From Ephemerocybe angulata (lineage: Eukaryota > Basidiomycota > Agaricomycetes > Agaricales > Psathyrellaceae), in contig JAACJK010000223.1 of the NCBI GenBank assembly GCA_013368325.1, positions 62,001 through 126,000 on the forward strand: DNA of 64,000 nucleotides, given 5' to 3'. The notes beneath the pieces were generated by a model. It did no database searches and was not told the DNA's origin. It worked only from the letters and a program-made list of their open reading frames with translations. The translations under genes were made by a program, and so were the position numbers. Below are positions 44,280 to 56,654 of this stretch, in pieces (position 1 is the first letter of the stretch; each line of letters starts with the position of its first letter).

Positions 44280-45605
44280 TCAGAAGCGCAGCGTTCCATC
44301 CTCCCGCAGTCGTTGTAGTCGTATTGTAGTCGTACTATACCTATCGTAGTCAGTAGAATACAACCCCCCCTGTTCCGGCGCCCATAGGACATGGCGTCCC
44401 TCTGTGCGTCGGCACATCAAGTGATAGGCGCCCGAACGTCGAAGAAAAGGTACTTGCATGTCGTAGCATCGACGACAACAATGAACGAAAAGACGAACAA
44501 AACAAATCTTGAACGACTCACACAAATCCCCCATCCCCCCTCGCATCACATCACATCCCTCCCACCTACGCCTTCCCCCCACCACAACCGGCACAACACC
44601 CGGCACGCCCCTCAAACTCCCTCCCAGACTCTCACTCTCCAACCTCTCCTCCAAACTCTTGCCCAATCCCTCCCGCTCCCACTCTCCCCCGACATTATCC
44701 GACAACGCGACACTGTCCCTCTTCCCAGGCGACATCGAGAACCCACGTAGGGACGCCGCAGCAGACGGACTCGCACTCGCAATGGAGCTGGCGAGGTTCA
44801 GCCCTGAGACGCTGGGGATATGCGGCGGCGGCTCGACGGTGGACGCGGAGGTGGTGAGGCTGGAGAGAGTGTGCGTCGATGCCGGCGTAGACGTGAGCAA
44901 GTCCGAATAACTCATGAAAGAAAGCCGCTTCGTAGGCCCGTGGCTCGGCGACGGCGGCGACGAAGCGACCTGCGATCCACCGCTCACAGATCGTGCGATA
45001 GGCTGTACGCTCGACAACAACATGCTATCCGGGCGTCGTGGACTCGGACTCGGACTTCGGCTCCTGAAACTGAGCGGGCTCGCGAACCCGCTCGCACGCC
45101 CGTCGAAGAGGGATGCGGGGGAGAGCGGCGCGAGCACGGCGATCTCCGTGTCGCTGGTGAGCGCTGCGGCGGCGCTGTCGAGCACGCTCGGCACGCTCGA
45201 CTCGAGCTGTTCCGTCGCGCGGGCGCGCGGGATGCGGTGCGGGTCCAATGGCCTGTTTGGATTGGGAGGCGAGGGCGGGAGCAGCAGCGGCTCGATGTCG
45301 CGCTCGAAGATCGCCGAGGACGACGAGTGGCTGTGATACGTTAGAGCACGTCAAATGGGAGAGTGGAATGCGTACATGGATGTGGGCGAGGAGGGGATGG
45401 AGCTCGGAGATCCGAGGCGGGCGTCGGAGGTGCGCAGGAGCTGCGATGTGCGCCGGTGCGGGCGCTGCGTGGGCGACGCCAGCGAGCTGCGGAGCTGATC
45501 CGTCGTTGCGCTCGGCGAGATGGGTGCGGCTGCTCGTGCGTCAGCGTCTAACACAGGCGGGAGAGGACGACACGTACGGTGATGGGGCTCTGGGGAGGAC
45601 GACAT
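44280..45605 (-). CDS. Conserved basidiomycete protein with GGEWEREGLGK motif, intact-looking copy
   Basis: Exon 1 is 45605-45376 and exon 2 starts at 45330. The 45 bp intron is GTACGC..CACAG, and the junction gives SSIPSSPTSIHSSSSAIFER. In order the protein shows MSSSPEP, ISPSATTDQLRSSLASPTQR, HSSSSAIFERDIEPL, NPHRIPR-like DPHRIPRARATEQLE with SSVPSVLDSAA, a long Ser/Pro-rich middle, KRLSFMSYSDLLTSTPAST, EPPPHIPSVSG, AAASLRGFSMSPGKRDSVAL and GGEWEREGLGKSLE. I recognise this motif order from a protein present in many basidiomycetes. Its function is unknown, it is largely disordered, and the motifs look like peptide-binding or phosphorylation sites. The true 3' end is uncertain: either near 44508 through a late intron or at 44280. 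Confidence 0.75.
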
Positions 45606-48600
45606 CGTGGTGGGAGGCAACAGCGAATGATGCCCTGCTTCAACAAGATCTTTGATCGATGACTAAGCCCTCGGGCGCTGTGCCGTCCTTGTTCCGTTCG
45701 ATGTGCGAGTTGGGCTGTGTGGGCGACGGGTGTGCTGGGCAAAGGGGAGAATGAGAGAGCCCGACGAGTGGGTGTTGCTCCGGCATGGATCGGGCGTTGG
45801 CGTCACCGATGGTCTCGACCGCAGCACGACGTCATCGACCGATGCCTGCTGCTCTCTGGCCATCGTGCAAGGCGTTCTCGACGAGGGGCACTCCGCCGTG
45901 GGCGATGATCCGCTCGACGGCCAACTGAGATAGGCGCACCCGTCGCTCTGTCGTCTTCTCGACTGTAGCATCAAGCCGTCGCGACGCTCACTGATCCTGC
46001 GCATATCAGTAGCGTTGGCGATCCCAACGCCCTCCTCGTCCCTGCCATCAAAAAGACCTCCTCCAACGTACGTCCCTTCCCATTGGATCGCGCTGATTGG
46101 CCGTGCTCCCTTCCATACTCGGTGCCGTCCCTTTCGTTACGCTCCCTCCCTTGTGCTCGTGCCCGAACACCCCTCTCTTCAACCGCACACGCACTCTGAC
46201 CCACGCCGACATATATATGCGCTCTCTTCCATCTTTATGCAAAGTCTAGTTTAGATAGACTTCCGAATATAATGTTGCGAGCACTCAGCGTTGTTGCGAT
46301 TTTCCGTCAATTAACTTGGCGTAATATCCTGATACGATCGCAATGTAGACGCGAAGCGCCGAGGCTCGTACTCTCGAGCTGAGACTTGTACTATTAAATT
46401 GGCTCGCGATGGAGGCCGCTCCGGGAATATCCAAGAGCGAATATCGTCGTTCCCGACAAGGCGAGCGCGCGCGCAAGAATCGACCTACAACAAATGCGCG
46501 AATAATCGAAACTCGAGTTTCCGGACGCCCAGACTAAATTCTCTCGTCTACATCTCACAAATGGTGTGTTAGTTGTGATATGTGAGCATGTACATCATCG
46601 TAATCAATCCATCTGACCCAATATGCGGCACAAAACTCTCGAAACGACGAATCTACGGTGCGTACATCGGACTTCAACGTACGCAGCATACACACCAAAG
46701 TAATCGAGTGCGGATATTCCCTCGCTGAACGATTCTCCTCAGGCAAAGTCGCAGAATGGCTTCGCGAGTGACATCGGACCAAAACAGCGAGTGCGCATTA
46801 ACCGCCATTAAAGCACGCTACCATGCGACGCATGCGTGCGCCGCAAATATCTACTATGTGTGTACCCAATTCAATTCATCGGTAGGTTAGTTCAATGCCT
46901 GTGGACTTTATACCGCATCTCTGGAGCGTGTATTTCGTCCTTTGAATTCTGACCTAGACAACAAACCGAACGTCGTAACCTGAAATATATGGCTACAGTG
47001 AATACTTCGGGTGCGCATTTCGCATCGTTCGTGCGTACCCCCACTACTCTCGCATCGCGACCGATCTAACACAAGTACTCGCGGTAGTCGATTGTGGCAT
47101 TCCAGACCTGGATCGCTTCCCCCGTATACAATCAACTCTGCGAGTATGCACGCCCCAAAATTCAAGTACGCACTACAGAACTCGCCTCTCCTGGACCGGA
47201 CGCCGAGTCAGCGAAGTACCGAATTGACGGGCGCTCGGGAACGCAGGTACCTGCACGTCGAACGTGGCCGAGCACAGCGACGACGAGATGTTCTCGCGGA
47301 TGGTGAGCGGTTGACGCCCAGCTCTTGACCTCAAAGCATGCGCTCGCTATGCGTAGATCATGTTAGCTGGCAAACGGAGGCGAAGAAAAATCGAGAAACG
47401 CACTTTCGGCCAGTCGAAATGCTGTCCTCCAACCACCCACCTTGACGAAATAGAGAAGACCATTCTAGAGTGAGTCGATGATGAATGAAAGGAATGCAAG
47501 TTGTACTCAGCTTTACGGTGTGAGCTCGCCAACGAATCGTACCCGAGGACGATGTCGCCGACCACAGCGATTGGTGGCTCCCAGTATGACTCATGCCGGA
47601 TGATGGGCGGCGGTTAAGGTGTCGGAGACGGGGATAGATCTAGATGTTCAGGGGTGGCTAGTAGACTTGGGGAACGGCACATTCGTATTGTGTCAATAGA
47701 GTCGTAAGAAGCCGTGGAGACGCAGCCAGTCCCCCCTTCCGCATATCCACGTACAAGGAGACTGGTTTGGTTGGGAAGACATTCATAATCGAGGACTGCG
47801 ACTGGGATGCCACACCGATTGAGACGTTGATCGGCGACCGCACACCGTTGCAAACAAGTCGCGTTATCTGGTGCACACACAGCTGCTAGAAGCGCCGGCG
47901 GGTGAACTTCCAGAGTTCTTGATGACTAGGGATGGTATGGAGTATCACAATCAAACTAGAAGGGAGACCCTGGGAGAGAAAATTGTCGGTCACTGAGGCA
48001 GTGTAAGCTTCTCGCTGCGTGGTATTTGCCACTGATGCAGTACGACGTCACATAGCGGAGGAGAAGTGAAGTAAGCCTATTTTTGTTGGGCGCTTAATAG
48101 TATCCTTTTACCCATGGTGCGATCGCGCCTCCTCTGGTTACTCGGAGGAGAGATTTAGCAGATCCAACCGCTCATATTTGTGCGGTGAGAGATCATTTGT
48201 TGCAGGCGCGCATGGAATGTATGAGCAGGTAGCCTGCCAGTTCTTGACACAACACCTCCAGGCTCTCCAGCGGGTCATCATTTCGCTCTTCGAATATGCG
48301 ATGGCTTCTTCAAAGGATGTGCATGATGTGTTCTACAACCATCCGTCACAACATATTCTTCCGGGTCCTCATCTCATCATAATGGGTTCTATTAAATTCT
48401 CGGATGAATATCACTTCTTTTGGGTGCTTCGGGAGAATACCGCTTCTTTAAGCGCTCGCAGAATTACCCAAATCCTCATTGCTTTTTCTTCAAGCTCTCT
48501 CCTCAAAAATTTCTCGAGCTAAGGGCACATGTATGCGGTTAGAATTTACCCCTACAAAGTATCGAAAGCCGCTTCGTTTAATGGCAGACTGGGACTACGG

Positions 48601-48778
48601 AAAGGGCTGCGCTATATTTGAACACGGGCATCGACGGCTAACGGAAGTTCGAGATGGGTGGATCTGGGTTGGAGAAGCAACTTCGGGAGGTAAGGGAATT
48701 GGTGGAGCAGCAGGGGAACCTCGCGTATTACAAAGCGTATAGGGGTGCGCATAGGGAATCAGTATGATGGGGGATTTG

Positions 48779-48784
48779 TATAAA
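48779..48784 (+). promoter_or_regulatory. TATA box, DUF6533 copy 3
   Basis: TATAAA followed by GGCGG, 86 bp before the ATG at 48870. Flanks match copy 1. Confidence 0.65.
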
Positions 48785-48869
48785 GGCGGACAATGCCTGC
48801 GCCAGACACAGGTCACACACTTCAATATTCTACTCCTCCTCATTGGGCATCATCTAAGGAACTTAAAGG

Positions 48870-50800
48870 ATGAGTCTAACACCAGACGAGATTTCTGAGG
48901 TAATAAGCTCTTTCTCTCAGTCTCAAAGATTAGAGGTATGTTCCATCGGCACATCAGATGTGTCGTCCACCTTACTGATTAATACCCTTTCCTTAGTATA
49001 TACTACGTATGTTCCTTTAATGTATGGAACTAGTTCCTGCTCGGTTTGCTTATGATACGTTGGAAGTTGGATTCCAGACTTTTTTCGTAAGTTTCCACAG
49101 TACATTGTCGCCACGTCAGTTCTGAAAATCGCAATCATGCATAGCTCTATTACTGGCCAACTACCGTAGCGACGGAAGTACGTTGAGTTAGCGCATTTGC
49201 TACCGCCAGGCCTAGCTCACATGGCGCCTGACATAGGTAAACCTCATCTGGCCCCGGAGGTGGCGCTGGGGAAAGGCTTTATTCCTCATCAACCGATATT
49301 TCCCAATGATGGATCATGTTGCCAATATCCTCAGTGGGTGACAACTGTCTTGCACATGTGCACTATATGCTGAAGCCATTGTAGCGTCATTCAGAGTCTA
49401 CATCGTCCTGGCCCCCAAGGTACATCCCAACTGCATACTCTTCTGAAGTGTTCCTATCAGCTAACATCGTTTAAATCAGGCCTGTACGTTCATCTATGGA
49501 ACCTTTCAGTTAGGTATATATGAAGAGAGTTGTATTGAACCGCAGAAGCTTACCTTCATTGCTTACCTAGCGCTCCTTGTAGTATACTCTTGTTCAGCTG
49601 AATGTGAGTCACCCGGTCCTTATACTCATCAACTGATAACGGATTAAGCCTATAGTGACGCTTCTACAATGCCTTCACACGCTTCTCGGGGCACGTTCTA
49701 TGTATCTCGCACCTATTATGGCAACGTATCTGGTAACATAATCTATGCCGCCATAAAACCCTCATACTGACTGAAATCGGCCAGGCACTCACGTTGGGGG
49801 TGCATGTAATGCAAATTGGATTATATGCGGAAGCATCGCGCAGTAGGTCTGCTCCACCATGCTGTTCTTCCGTTGGCTGAGATTTGGCAGCGCTCCCGCT
49901 CTCTGAGGTCGATCGAGAACTCGGATATGCGTGTACTTGGGCAGGAAAAATATCAACTGCTTCCCAAAATAAACGTATAATAGCAGGGTATATCTCGCTG
50001 GCCAAGGCATTATGTAGGTCATTCCACGTGAAATGCAATCCTGCTCGTCCTCACTTAACCACATAACCCCAACTGACGTTCCCAGGTATATTTGCCTTGG
50101 TACTCTTCATTTTTCTGGTGAGGTACCGAAGCCAGGCGGGCACGTTTAAGCTATTTCACGTAATCCGTCGAGATAGCGGTGTATGTATCCTTTCACTCAC
50201 AGGTGGGTCTCACTCGATGGGTCCTCCTACAGTGACCATGACTCACAGTGCCGTTAGCAATTCGACTCACTAAGGCATTGATTGATGCCTTTCGAAACGT
50301 AAGCAGTCTTTCTATTCTTCTTTGGCCACATGTACTTAATTTAGGGCTTGGGTAGAGATTTGTATGGTATTATATAGCAAATAAGTAAGCCCAGTCATGT
50401 TCATCAAACCACCTTACCCACTTGTATATCTAACCCGACTCCATAGTATTCTCGACGGGTGTGTGTCTAGAATTAACTCCCACACTACTTCTCACTTATC
50501 CACATCTTACTCAGGCTTAACCGTTCGGTGGTGCCCGTCCTCGCAAACCGACTTCTCCTCAACATGTGGAGGACCCAGGATCCCGAAGTACGCAAGACTG
50601 TTTCATCACTCCTTTTCGATCCTCCCCGCCCAGGAGAAGACTCCGATGACGATGACGAGGAATTTGGGGATAGGCCAGTCGAATTGGTGCGCTATGAGGG
50701 CCTCGGGCGGAGGAGGGCACCCACAAGGGAGGCAAATGAGAGAGTGCCGCAGCGTGGTGCTGGAGCGAAACTGGCAGTGGAGAACGGCGATGGTGTTTGA
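48870..50800 (+). CDS. DUF6533 family multi-pass membrane protein, array copy 3
   Basis: Exon 1 encodes MSLTPDEISEVISSFSQSQR and ends at GTATGT. Conserved segments are RFAYDTLEVGFQTFF before a GTAAGT donor, LYYWPTTVATE, VNLIWPRRWRWGKALFLINR, CLHTLLGARSMYLAPIMATY-type helices, FALVLFIFLVRYRSQAG with LFHVIRRDSGVCILSL, and a last exon (50515-50800) reading LNRSVVPVLANRLLLNMW and an acidic tail (EDSDDDDEEFGD). The IWP..W.WGK.LFL.NRY signature is complete. As with its siblings the number of helices should be about seven, and the protein should lie in a cell membrane. Function unknown. Internal splice sites are only partly resolved. Confidence 0.6.
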
Positions 50801-51929
50801 GGCGATGGAACGACACGGGGCTGGGCTCATTCATTCGCGAGGATATGCCATTCGGGTTTTGCTATTATGGTCTTGACTATTATTTATTAAACTTTGTGGC
50901 TCGTCGATCATCGATCATCGCCGTACGTCGAGGTTTTCTGACGCGGCCTTGAAAAGGGGTCTATTCTTTTTCAACAGTCATTCATTCTCCAGCGCATTAC
51001 TCTTGCTCCTACCCTACCTCGAGGGCCCGTTTGTCGCGACAGCTCAGGAACCGAGACTGTTCGCCTTGGTCGTCACCGCTGCGTGAGTTCTGTCAAACTG
51101 TGAATAGAGCGAGCACGAGTCTACGAGTCCACACCGCCGCAGTATCTGTAGTCTTCAATCAACGCAACACCACTTACATTGTCCAAGAACTTGAGGTACG
51201 ACGGAGGCGCGAACAAAAACAGAGTATCAAGACAAGATGAGGGATGCACGACAGTCCCGCTGGTGACGGGACTTGGTGACGTACAGCGCGCATGTCATTC
51301 GCTCGCTATCTCTAAGTGTATATACCTTGAATGAACTCACCTTGAACGACTTTCCACACAACATGGAGCCGTCACCGTCACCTTCCAGCTCAATACACCG
51401 GTCGTCCTTACCCGTCTCCCTCATCATAGCGCACCTGGCGTGATCACCAACATGCATCGAGATGACGGACCCCTCGTTCTGTTGCCCACCACCACAATTC
51501 TAGGAACAAGAACGAGGAAAATATCGGCAGGTACGATCAACCATCGGCGACCGACTGAGAACGAGGACGCGAAGACGCAGTTTCGAGAACGATCGCCGCT
51601 CGTCACCCGCTGCTGGGCTGAAGTCGATGGTATGATAAACGGTATATTGCGAACGAAGCACTGGTAGATGAATGAAACGAAGAGGTGGTGAATTGATGTC
51701 AATGGGCCAAGGTTAGAGGCTAACGTAAAGCAAAACAGCGGGCGGAACGGAGGAGTAAGGAAAGAAGTGAAACGAATCGAAGGGATTGAAAGGGCGTATG
51801 TGCGGGATGTATCGAAGATCAACCGAAGATGGCATGTCGATCATGAAAACCGAAAAGAACTGAAGGACCATTAAATACACTCACCAGATGGCGTCCGACG
51901 CCCCCAGTCCCCAATCCAGCTTGACTCTT

Positions 51930-52053
51930 CAGCCCTTGTCGTCATCGGCATCACTCACCCCTAGTTCCTCGTTGTCGCTCCCCAACGTACACGTGCTAGT
52001 CAGTAAATATCTCCCCGGGCCCGGTGTGCTGCGCACCGTAGCCGAGTCAACCA
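51930..52053 (-). pseudogene. Conserved minus-strand terminal exon in block E, unit 3
   Basis: The minus frame reads VDSATVRSTPGPGRYLL, STCTLGSDNEELG and VSDADDDKG then stop (51930-51932). It is uninterrupted, so this is the best preserved of the three copies, and it starts after a TTTACCTGG junction. The acidic C-terminus is conserved across units. Upstream exons (about 52430-52560) look decayed. Parent gene unknown. Confidence 0.45.
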
Positions 52054-53969
52054 GGTAAAGTGATCAACACGCCGAGTGCTCATCGCCCCGACGCTCAACC
52101 CACCTCAACAAGCAAATCACCAATCAAGCCCACCCCACGTCACTCCCCGTCCCGCCCACACCTTCCTTCCAACAACATCCACCTCCCCCCAAATTCCCCA
52201 CAGTCTCACCCAATCTAGCCTCCAACCTCTCGCGCAGCCCTCACCAAGTCTCCCCAAGTACATGTACTCACTCGCCCTCCCTCCCGCGCATCTAGCGCAG
52301 ACGAGCGACGCAACAACATGCGGCGATCATCAGCTCTAGAGACGAGAGATGGAGGAGAGGAATAGGAGGAGAAAAAGAAGAGCGCGAACGCAAGTGAAGA
52401 GGACACACCGAATGGGGAGCGAAGAAACGATCAGCTAGCGATGAAGCGCTCCATCCCGCTTCGTCGCAAACCCGCGAACCTCCTTGCATGCTGCATGCAA
52501 GTCATGCTCGGCGCAAACAGCACCAACGTAACGAAAGTGTATGAGATGGGGGAACTCACTTTCCTCAGCGAGCACGCCGCAATACATACTACCCGAAACG
52601 CTGTCGCATCACCCTCGTTCATCGCCATGCCCCCACCCGGTGCCATGTCCATCGTCGTCTCCCCACTCTCGCCATCCATCGTCATCCTGGTGAGACGTCC
52701 TGTTCGTCGCTGTGCCCTCGCTCCACTCACGCCGCTCGGCTCAGACCCGCTGTCCGGTCGCCGCCGCCCTTCATCTATCCACGGCCCCCCATCCCTCATC
52801 GCCCCTCGACTCTCCATCCACCGCACCTCTCGACTACCTCTCGCCCCCATCCAGCACACATCACGACTACCTCTAACCCCATCCCCGCCCTTCGTCCTCC
52901 TGCCTTCGCCTCTGTAACCCACTCGGACTCGGACTCGTACTTATCCATAGTCGTTCGTCGCAATCATCGCGCACCTTGTAGTAAGTAGAACACACTCCAC
53001 GGCTCCGACGCTGAGAGGAGGACATCGACGAACCCGTTCATCCATCCCCATCCTCGTCAGCTCTCGGCTCTCGCCCACATCCACTAGGCGTCACGAACGA
53101 CTACCTCTTAACTCCATCCACAACTCAACCACACCCTATCCCCGCCCTTCATTCTCCCCTGGAGGAACCCCACCCATGCGTGATAGTCGCCGAGAAAGCC
53201 ATCGACCGGCGTAGATTCAACAATCAACAAACGACGAACGAAACCAGCGATACAAAACCCCTCCCGCTCGACTCACTTCTCATCTATATCTTCCTTCCCG
53301 CACCAACCGGTACGACCCCCGGCATGCCGGTCACACTCCATCCCACTTTCCACCGTCCCACACTCCAAGCCCTCCCACCAAGTCGTTCTCAGCCAGAAGA
53401 CGATTCGAGAAATAGTGACGGCGAATGGAACAACCGCGGGAGGGTCTGAAATCGGCGGGGGTATGGAAGATCACGGGGGATGTGGGGGTCGGGGGCGAGG
53501 ATGGATTGTATGTAGCATCGAAGGAGTTGGATATCCCCCTACTCACAGGTGTGAGCGGACCCGCCGTCCATCAACCCATCGCCGCCGTACTTCATCCATC
53601 TCCCATCTCCCATCCCCAATCGCCGCGCCCACACACCACACCTGAATATTATACGTCTACAACTCTACCACACTCCATCCCCGCCCTTCGTCCTCCCCCT
53701 TCCATCTTCGACTCCCACCTCAGTCCGCCACCGCCGTTCTCCACTCGTCGTCGTAGACACAGAAAGGCTGAAGGGGGGAAGAAGGGCGAAGATAGAAAAC
53801 GACAACGAGTACGGGATGACCGTGGGTCCACGAAGGGACTCTTAAGTTCGGGGACCGATGATGGCAAGCGGAGCGGAGGGCGTTTAAACGCCCAATGTCG
53901 GAGGTCGAGGCGAGTTGAGCTGGGCGACGACGAGCGGGACGGCTGTCACAGAGCTCCGATTTTGCATCC

Positions 53970-54472
53970 CCTTCTACCATCCCTCATCACGCCTCACCCT
54001 CCCATGTACGCCTTCGCTCCCACAACAACCGCACGTCCACACACGCCCCTCAAAACTCTTACCACACTCCCAACATCGGATTCTCCAAGCTCTCCTCCAA
54101 ACCCGTGCCCAGCGCTCTCTCTCCCACTCTCCTCCATTATCCAACAACACAACGCTGTCGCTCTTTGCCCCGCGCGAGCGCGAGAACGCGGACGACAACG
54201 CCGCAGCCGAGGTGCGCGCGACTGAGAAGGAGTGAAGGTAGATGGTGCGAGCGCGGGACGTCCGGGTCGCGGGGGTCACTCAAAAGGTACGTCAATCCCG
54301 GGTGGTGTCGAGGGTCGAGCGGAACAACGACGGACGCCAGCGAGCTCGACATGTGGCCGAGCTGATCCGTCGTTGCGCTCGGCGAGATGGGTGCTGCTGC
54401 ACGTCTGTTAGCGTCTGAGACAGGCGAATAGAGGGCGACACGTACGGCGATGGGCTCTGGAGACGACGACAT
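53970..54472 (-). pseudogene. Decayed GEWEREGLGK-family gene, unit 3
   Basis: Starts MSSSPEP like the intact copy and continues RRAAAPISPSATTDQLGHM and SSSLAS. It then diverges where the intact copy has PTQRPHRR. A 3' remnant near 54100-54240 reads SDSVVLLDNGGEWERE and then shifts frame, matching RDSVALSDNVGGEWEREG. The middle of the gene, including the SSSSAIFERD and DLLTSTPAST parts, is missing. Confidence 0.6.
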
Positions 54473-54999
54473 GGTGGTGGGAGACAACAACGAATGATGC
54501 CCCGGCTCTTCAACCTGATCTTTGATCTGATGAGTAAGCGTTCGGGCTCTGTGGCTCCCTTGTTCGGTTTGGCTGTCTGCTGTAGTACGCTCGACGCTAG
54601 GCGTCGTGCAAGACGCTCTCGAGGAGACGCACCCCACATCCCCCTCTCGACTGTCGCATCAAGCCATTGCGCGATCCTTCGCATGTCAGTAGCGTTGACG
54701 GTTCCAACGCTTTCCATCACAATGTACTCCCTCCAACGAGCGTCCTCCCTTCGCGCCTCATCGCTCGCTTGATCAGGCGCACTCCTTCCATATTCGGTGC
54801 GTCCCTTCCTCTCGATATGCGCCCTCGTCCCATCTCCTCATGCTCGTGCCCGTCCACTCCCCACTCCTCCTGTACAGCGGGCAGAGACTCTAAGGTACAT
54901 ATCCACCCTCCATCGCAGCTCTAAACACTGTATACACAGTGCAGTTTAGCTATGGAGAATACTCAATAAATTCTCCGCATTGCGTGCGTCTGAGCTGTG

Positions 55000-56285
55000 C
55001 CGCCAATCAGTGAATTATTGAAGCTCAGGTAGCTTGCAGGTAGCCGCGTACACTTGATTGGGTACGCGAAGAGTCGTGGCGAGCATTCTCGAGTTTGTTT
55101 GTCTAGAAATAAATGAGATCTCGCGATTTAGTCTCTGGTACGTGCGGCTCACTACGCTCGCCTCACAACCTATACTGCACACATCTCTGCTCCATTTACT
55201 GATACTCACAACCATTTCTTTGCGAGCAATGTATTATTCTCCTTGATTAACACTTGCGTATACGGAGAATACTTAGTGCCAGTAAATACTGCATGAATCG
55301 CCTTACCTGCTGAACATTGGAGACTCGCCGCACAAATAACATGGAAATATCGGTCTTGCGTATTTACGACAACTATCTTCAATGTAAACTACAAAAATGA
55401 AGACTTGAAACGAGGAGCTCAGTGTGAAGAGCAATAATACTATAACCCTAATCGTGAGCCCTCACGTCGAGGAATAAACGGCTTATGCACTGTACACCCG
55501 GATGTACTCGCACCGTAGACTGGTGAGTCACCACAGGTAATAGTCATGTATCTTATCTCCAGAGTTTCGCTCCGAAACTACACAACACAGACAACACACT
55601 CACGTCCCTTAGAACCCGACGTGAAATCAATTCGCGTTATCATTCTACACATTCAATGAAGTCTATCTCCACCAGGTATACGAGGCGAGTACCCACCCAA
55701 ACCAAAGGTCATCATCGCCTCTGTCATCGGCCGTGGGACGTTGGCTTATTCTCAACGAGCGTGCCAAGTCCGTGCGCTACGCACCATGGCAAACGAACGC
55801 ACACTCTCGTCCCATAATGTTTGCGCATGCGGGAGGACTTCGAAAGGCAGTCTCGCACGCACGAAGCAATCTGGGAGTCGCACGCACCAACATGTTCCCA
55901 TTGGATATGCCAATCTGTAGCGCGCGACTCGTCGGCTTCGCGCCGACTACCTGGTAGCAACGCATCACCCAAGTCACATACGACTTTGTGTGCGTACCCT
56001 GCGAGACCCGACTCAACACCGACTCAAACTCCCCCACATCAACGGTTCAGATCCCTGCCGTCCGGTACCGTTCGTACCTTTCTGACTGGGACCTCCACAC
56101 ACACACCCTGGGCTCACTCACGCGCAATAATCTAACTACCCTACGCTACACTACGAAGTACGCTGTTTAGTTTATTCTATTCTCAGCTGCGAGTACGTCG
56201 CCTTGCGACGACACCTCAAACGGGTAAGGCAAATCAAGTTACGTGAGTGACGGAGTGTGTGAGGGACGTCAGGGCTTACCCTCAG
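55000..56285. repeat. Terminal partial unit of the tandem array
   Basis: Blocks F/A/B only: an A-like stretch, then ACTACCCTACGCTACACTAC, the CGTCGC hairpin and GTTACGTGAGTGACGGAG. No DUF6533 copy follows, so the array ends here. No gene found. Confidence 0.55.
56196..56210. repeat. Conserved hairpin, terminal partial unit
   Basis: CGTCGC-CTT-GCGACG, a perfect 6 bp stem. Confidence 0.6.
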
Positions 56286-56289
56286 TAAA

Positions 56290-56550
56290 TATGAAAGTCC
56301 GCTGATATTCGTGCGAAGGCAGGTGAAAGTCAGAAATTTACAAATTTGACTAAAGTGCAGTTCTCACTGACTATCGAAGTCATGTAGAAGTCGGTCAAAT
56401 GGCAGGTTGAGTTCACGGATCATAGAATTGATATACATGAAGTCTATCGGACTTTCGCATGTTGCCTGGCTGATTTTTACATGACTTTTGGCGATGGACA
56501 TCACGTAGAAGTCAGCGTAACTTCCTGTATATATCATCTTAAAGTCGCAC
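56290..56550. repeat. Degenerate AAGTC/GACTT word cluster
   Basis: About ten copies of AAGTC or its complement in 260 bp of AT-rich spacer (for example GAAGTCATGTAGAAGTCGG and GAAGTCTATCGGACTTTCG). No ORF. Origin unclear. Confidence 0.4.
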
Positions 56551-56654
56551 AAAATTCAGATAAATGTCACGATGCGCAACACGTCGGTATCATTCTAAAA
56601 TCAATACGAAACATGATTATTATCCTATAAGTCAAGCCAAATTATCTAAGTAGA

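Larger units (their letters stand above)
27200..56285. repeat. Diverged tandem array of about 9 kb units (three full, partial ends)
   Basis: The same ordered blocks recur: (A) a block with TCGAATAGTCGGGATGGTGA at about 28220 and 37577, diverged at 38170; (B) GTTACGTGAG..GACGG after a CGTCGC hairpin at 29160, 38659 and 56196; (C) a block before the DUF6533 gene at 30000, 39040 and 47640; (D) DUF6533 starts at 31268, 40435 and 48870; (E) non-DUF6533 sequence at 33.2, 42.4 and 50.9 kb; (F) the GEWEREGLGK gene or its remains at about 27.9, 35.8, 45.4 and 54.4 kb. Spacing between DUF6533 starts is 9167 and 8435 bp. Divergence differs block by block, and indels are common. Apart from the genes listed separately I see no further intact gene here. 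Confidence 0.8.

Noticed and set aside
55440..55455. Telomere-like TAACCCTAA
   Set aside because: A single occurrence, not a repeat array.
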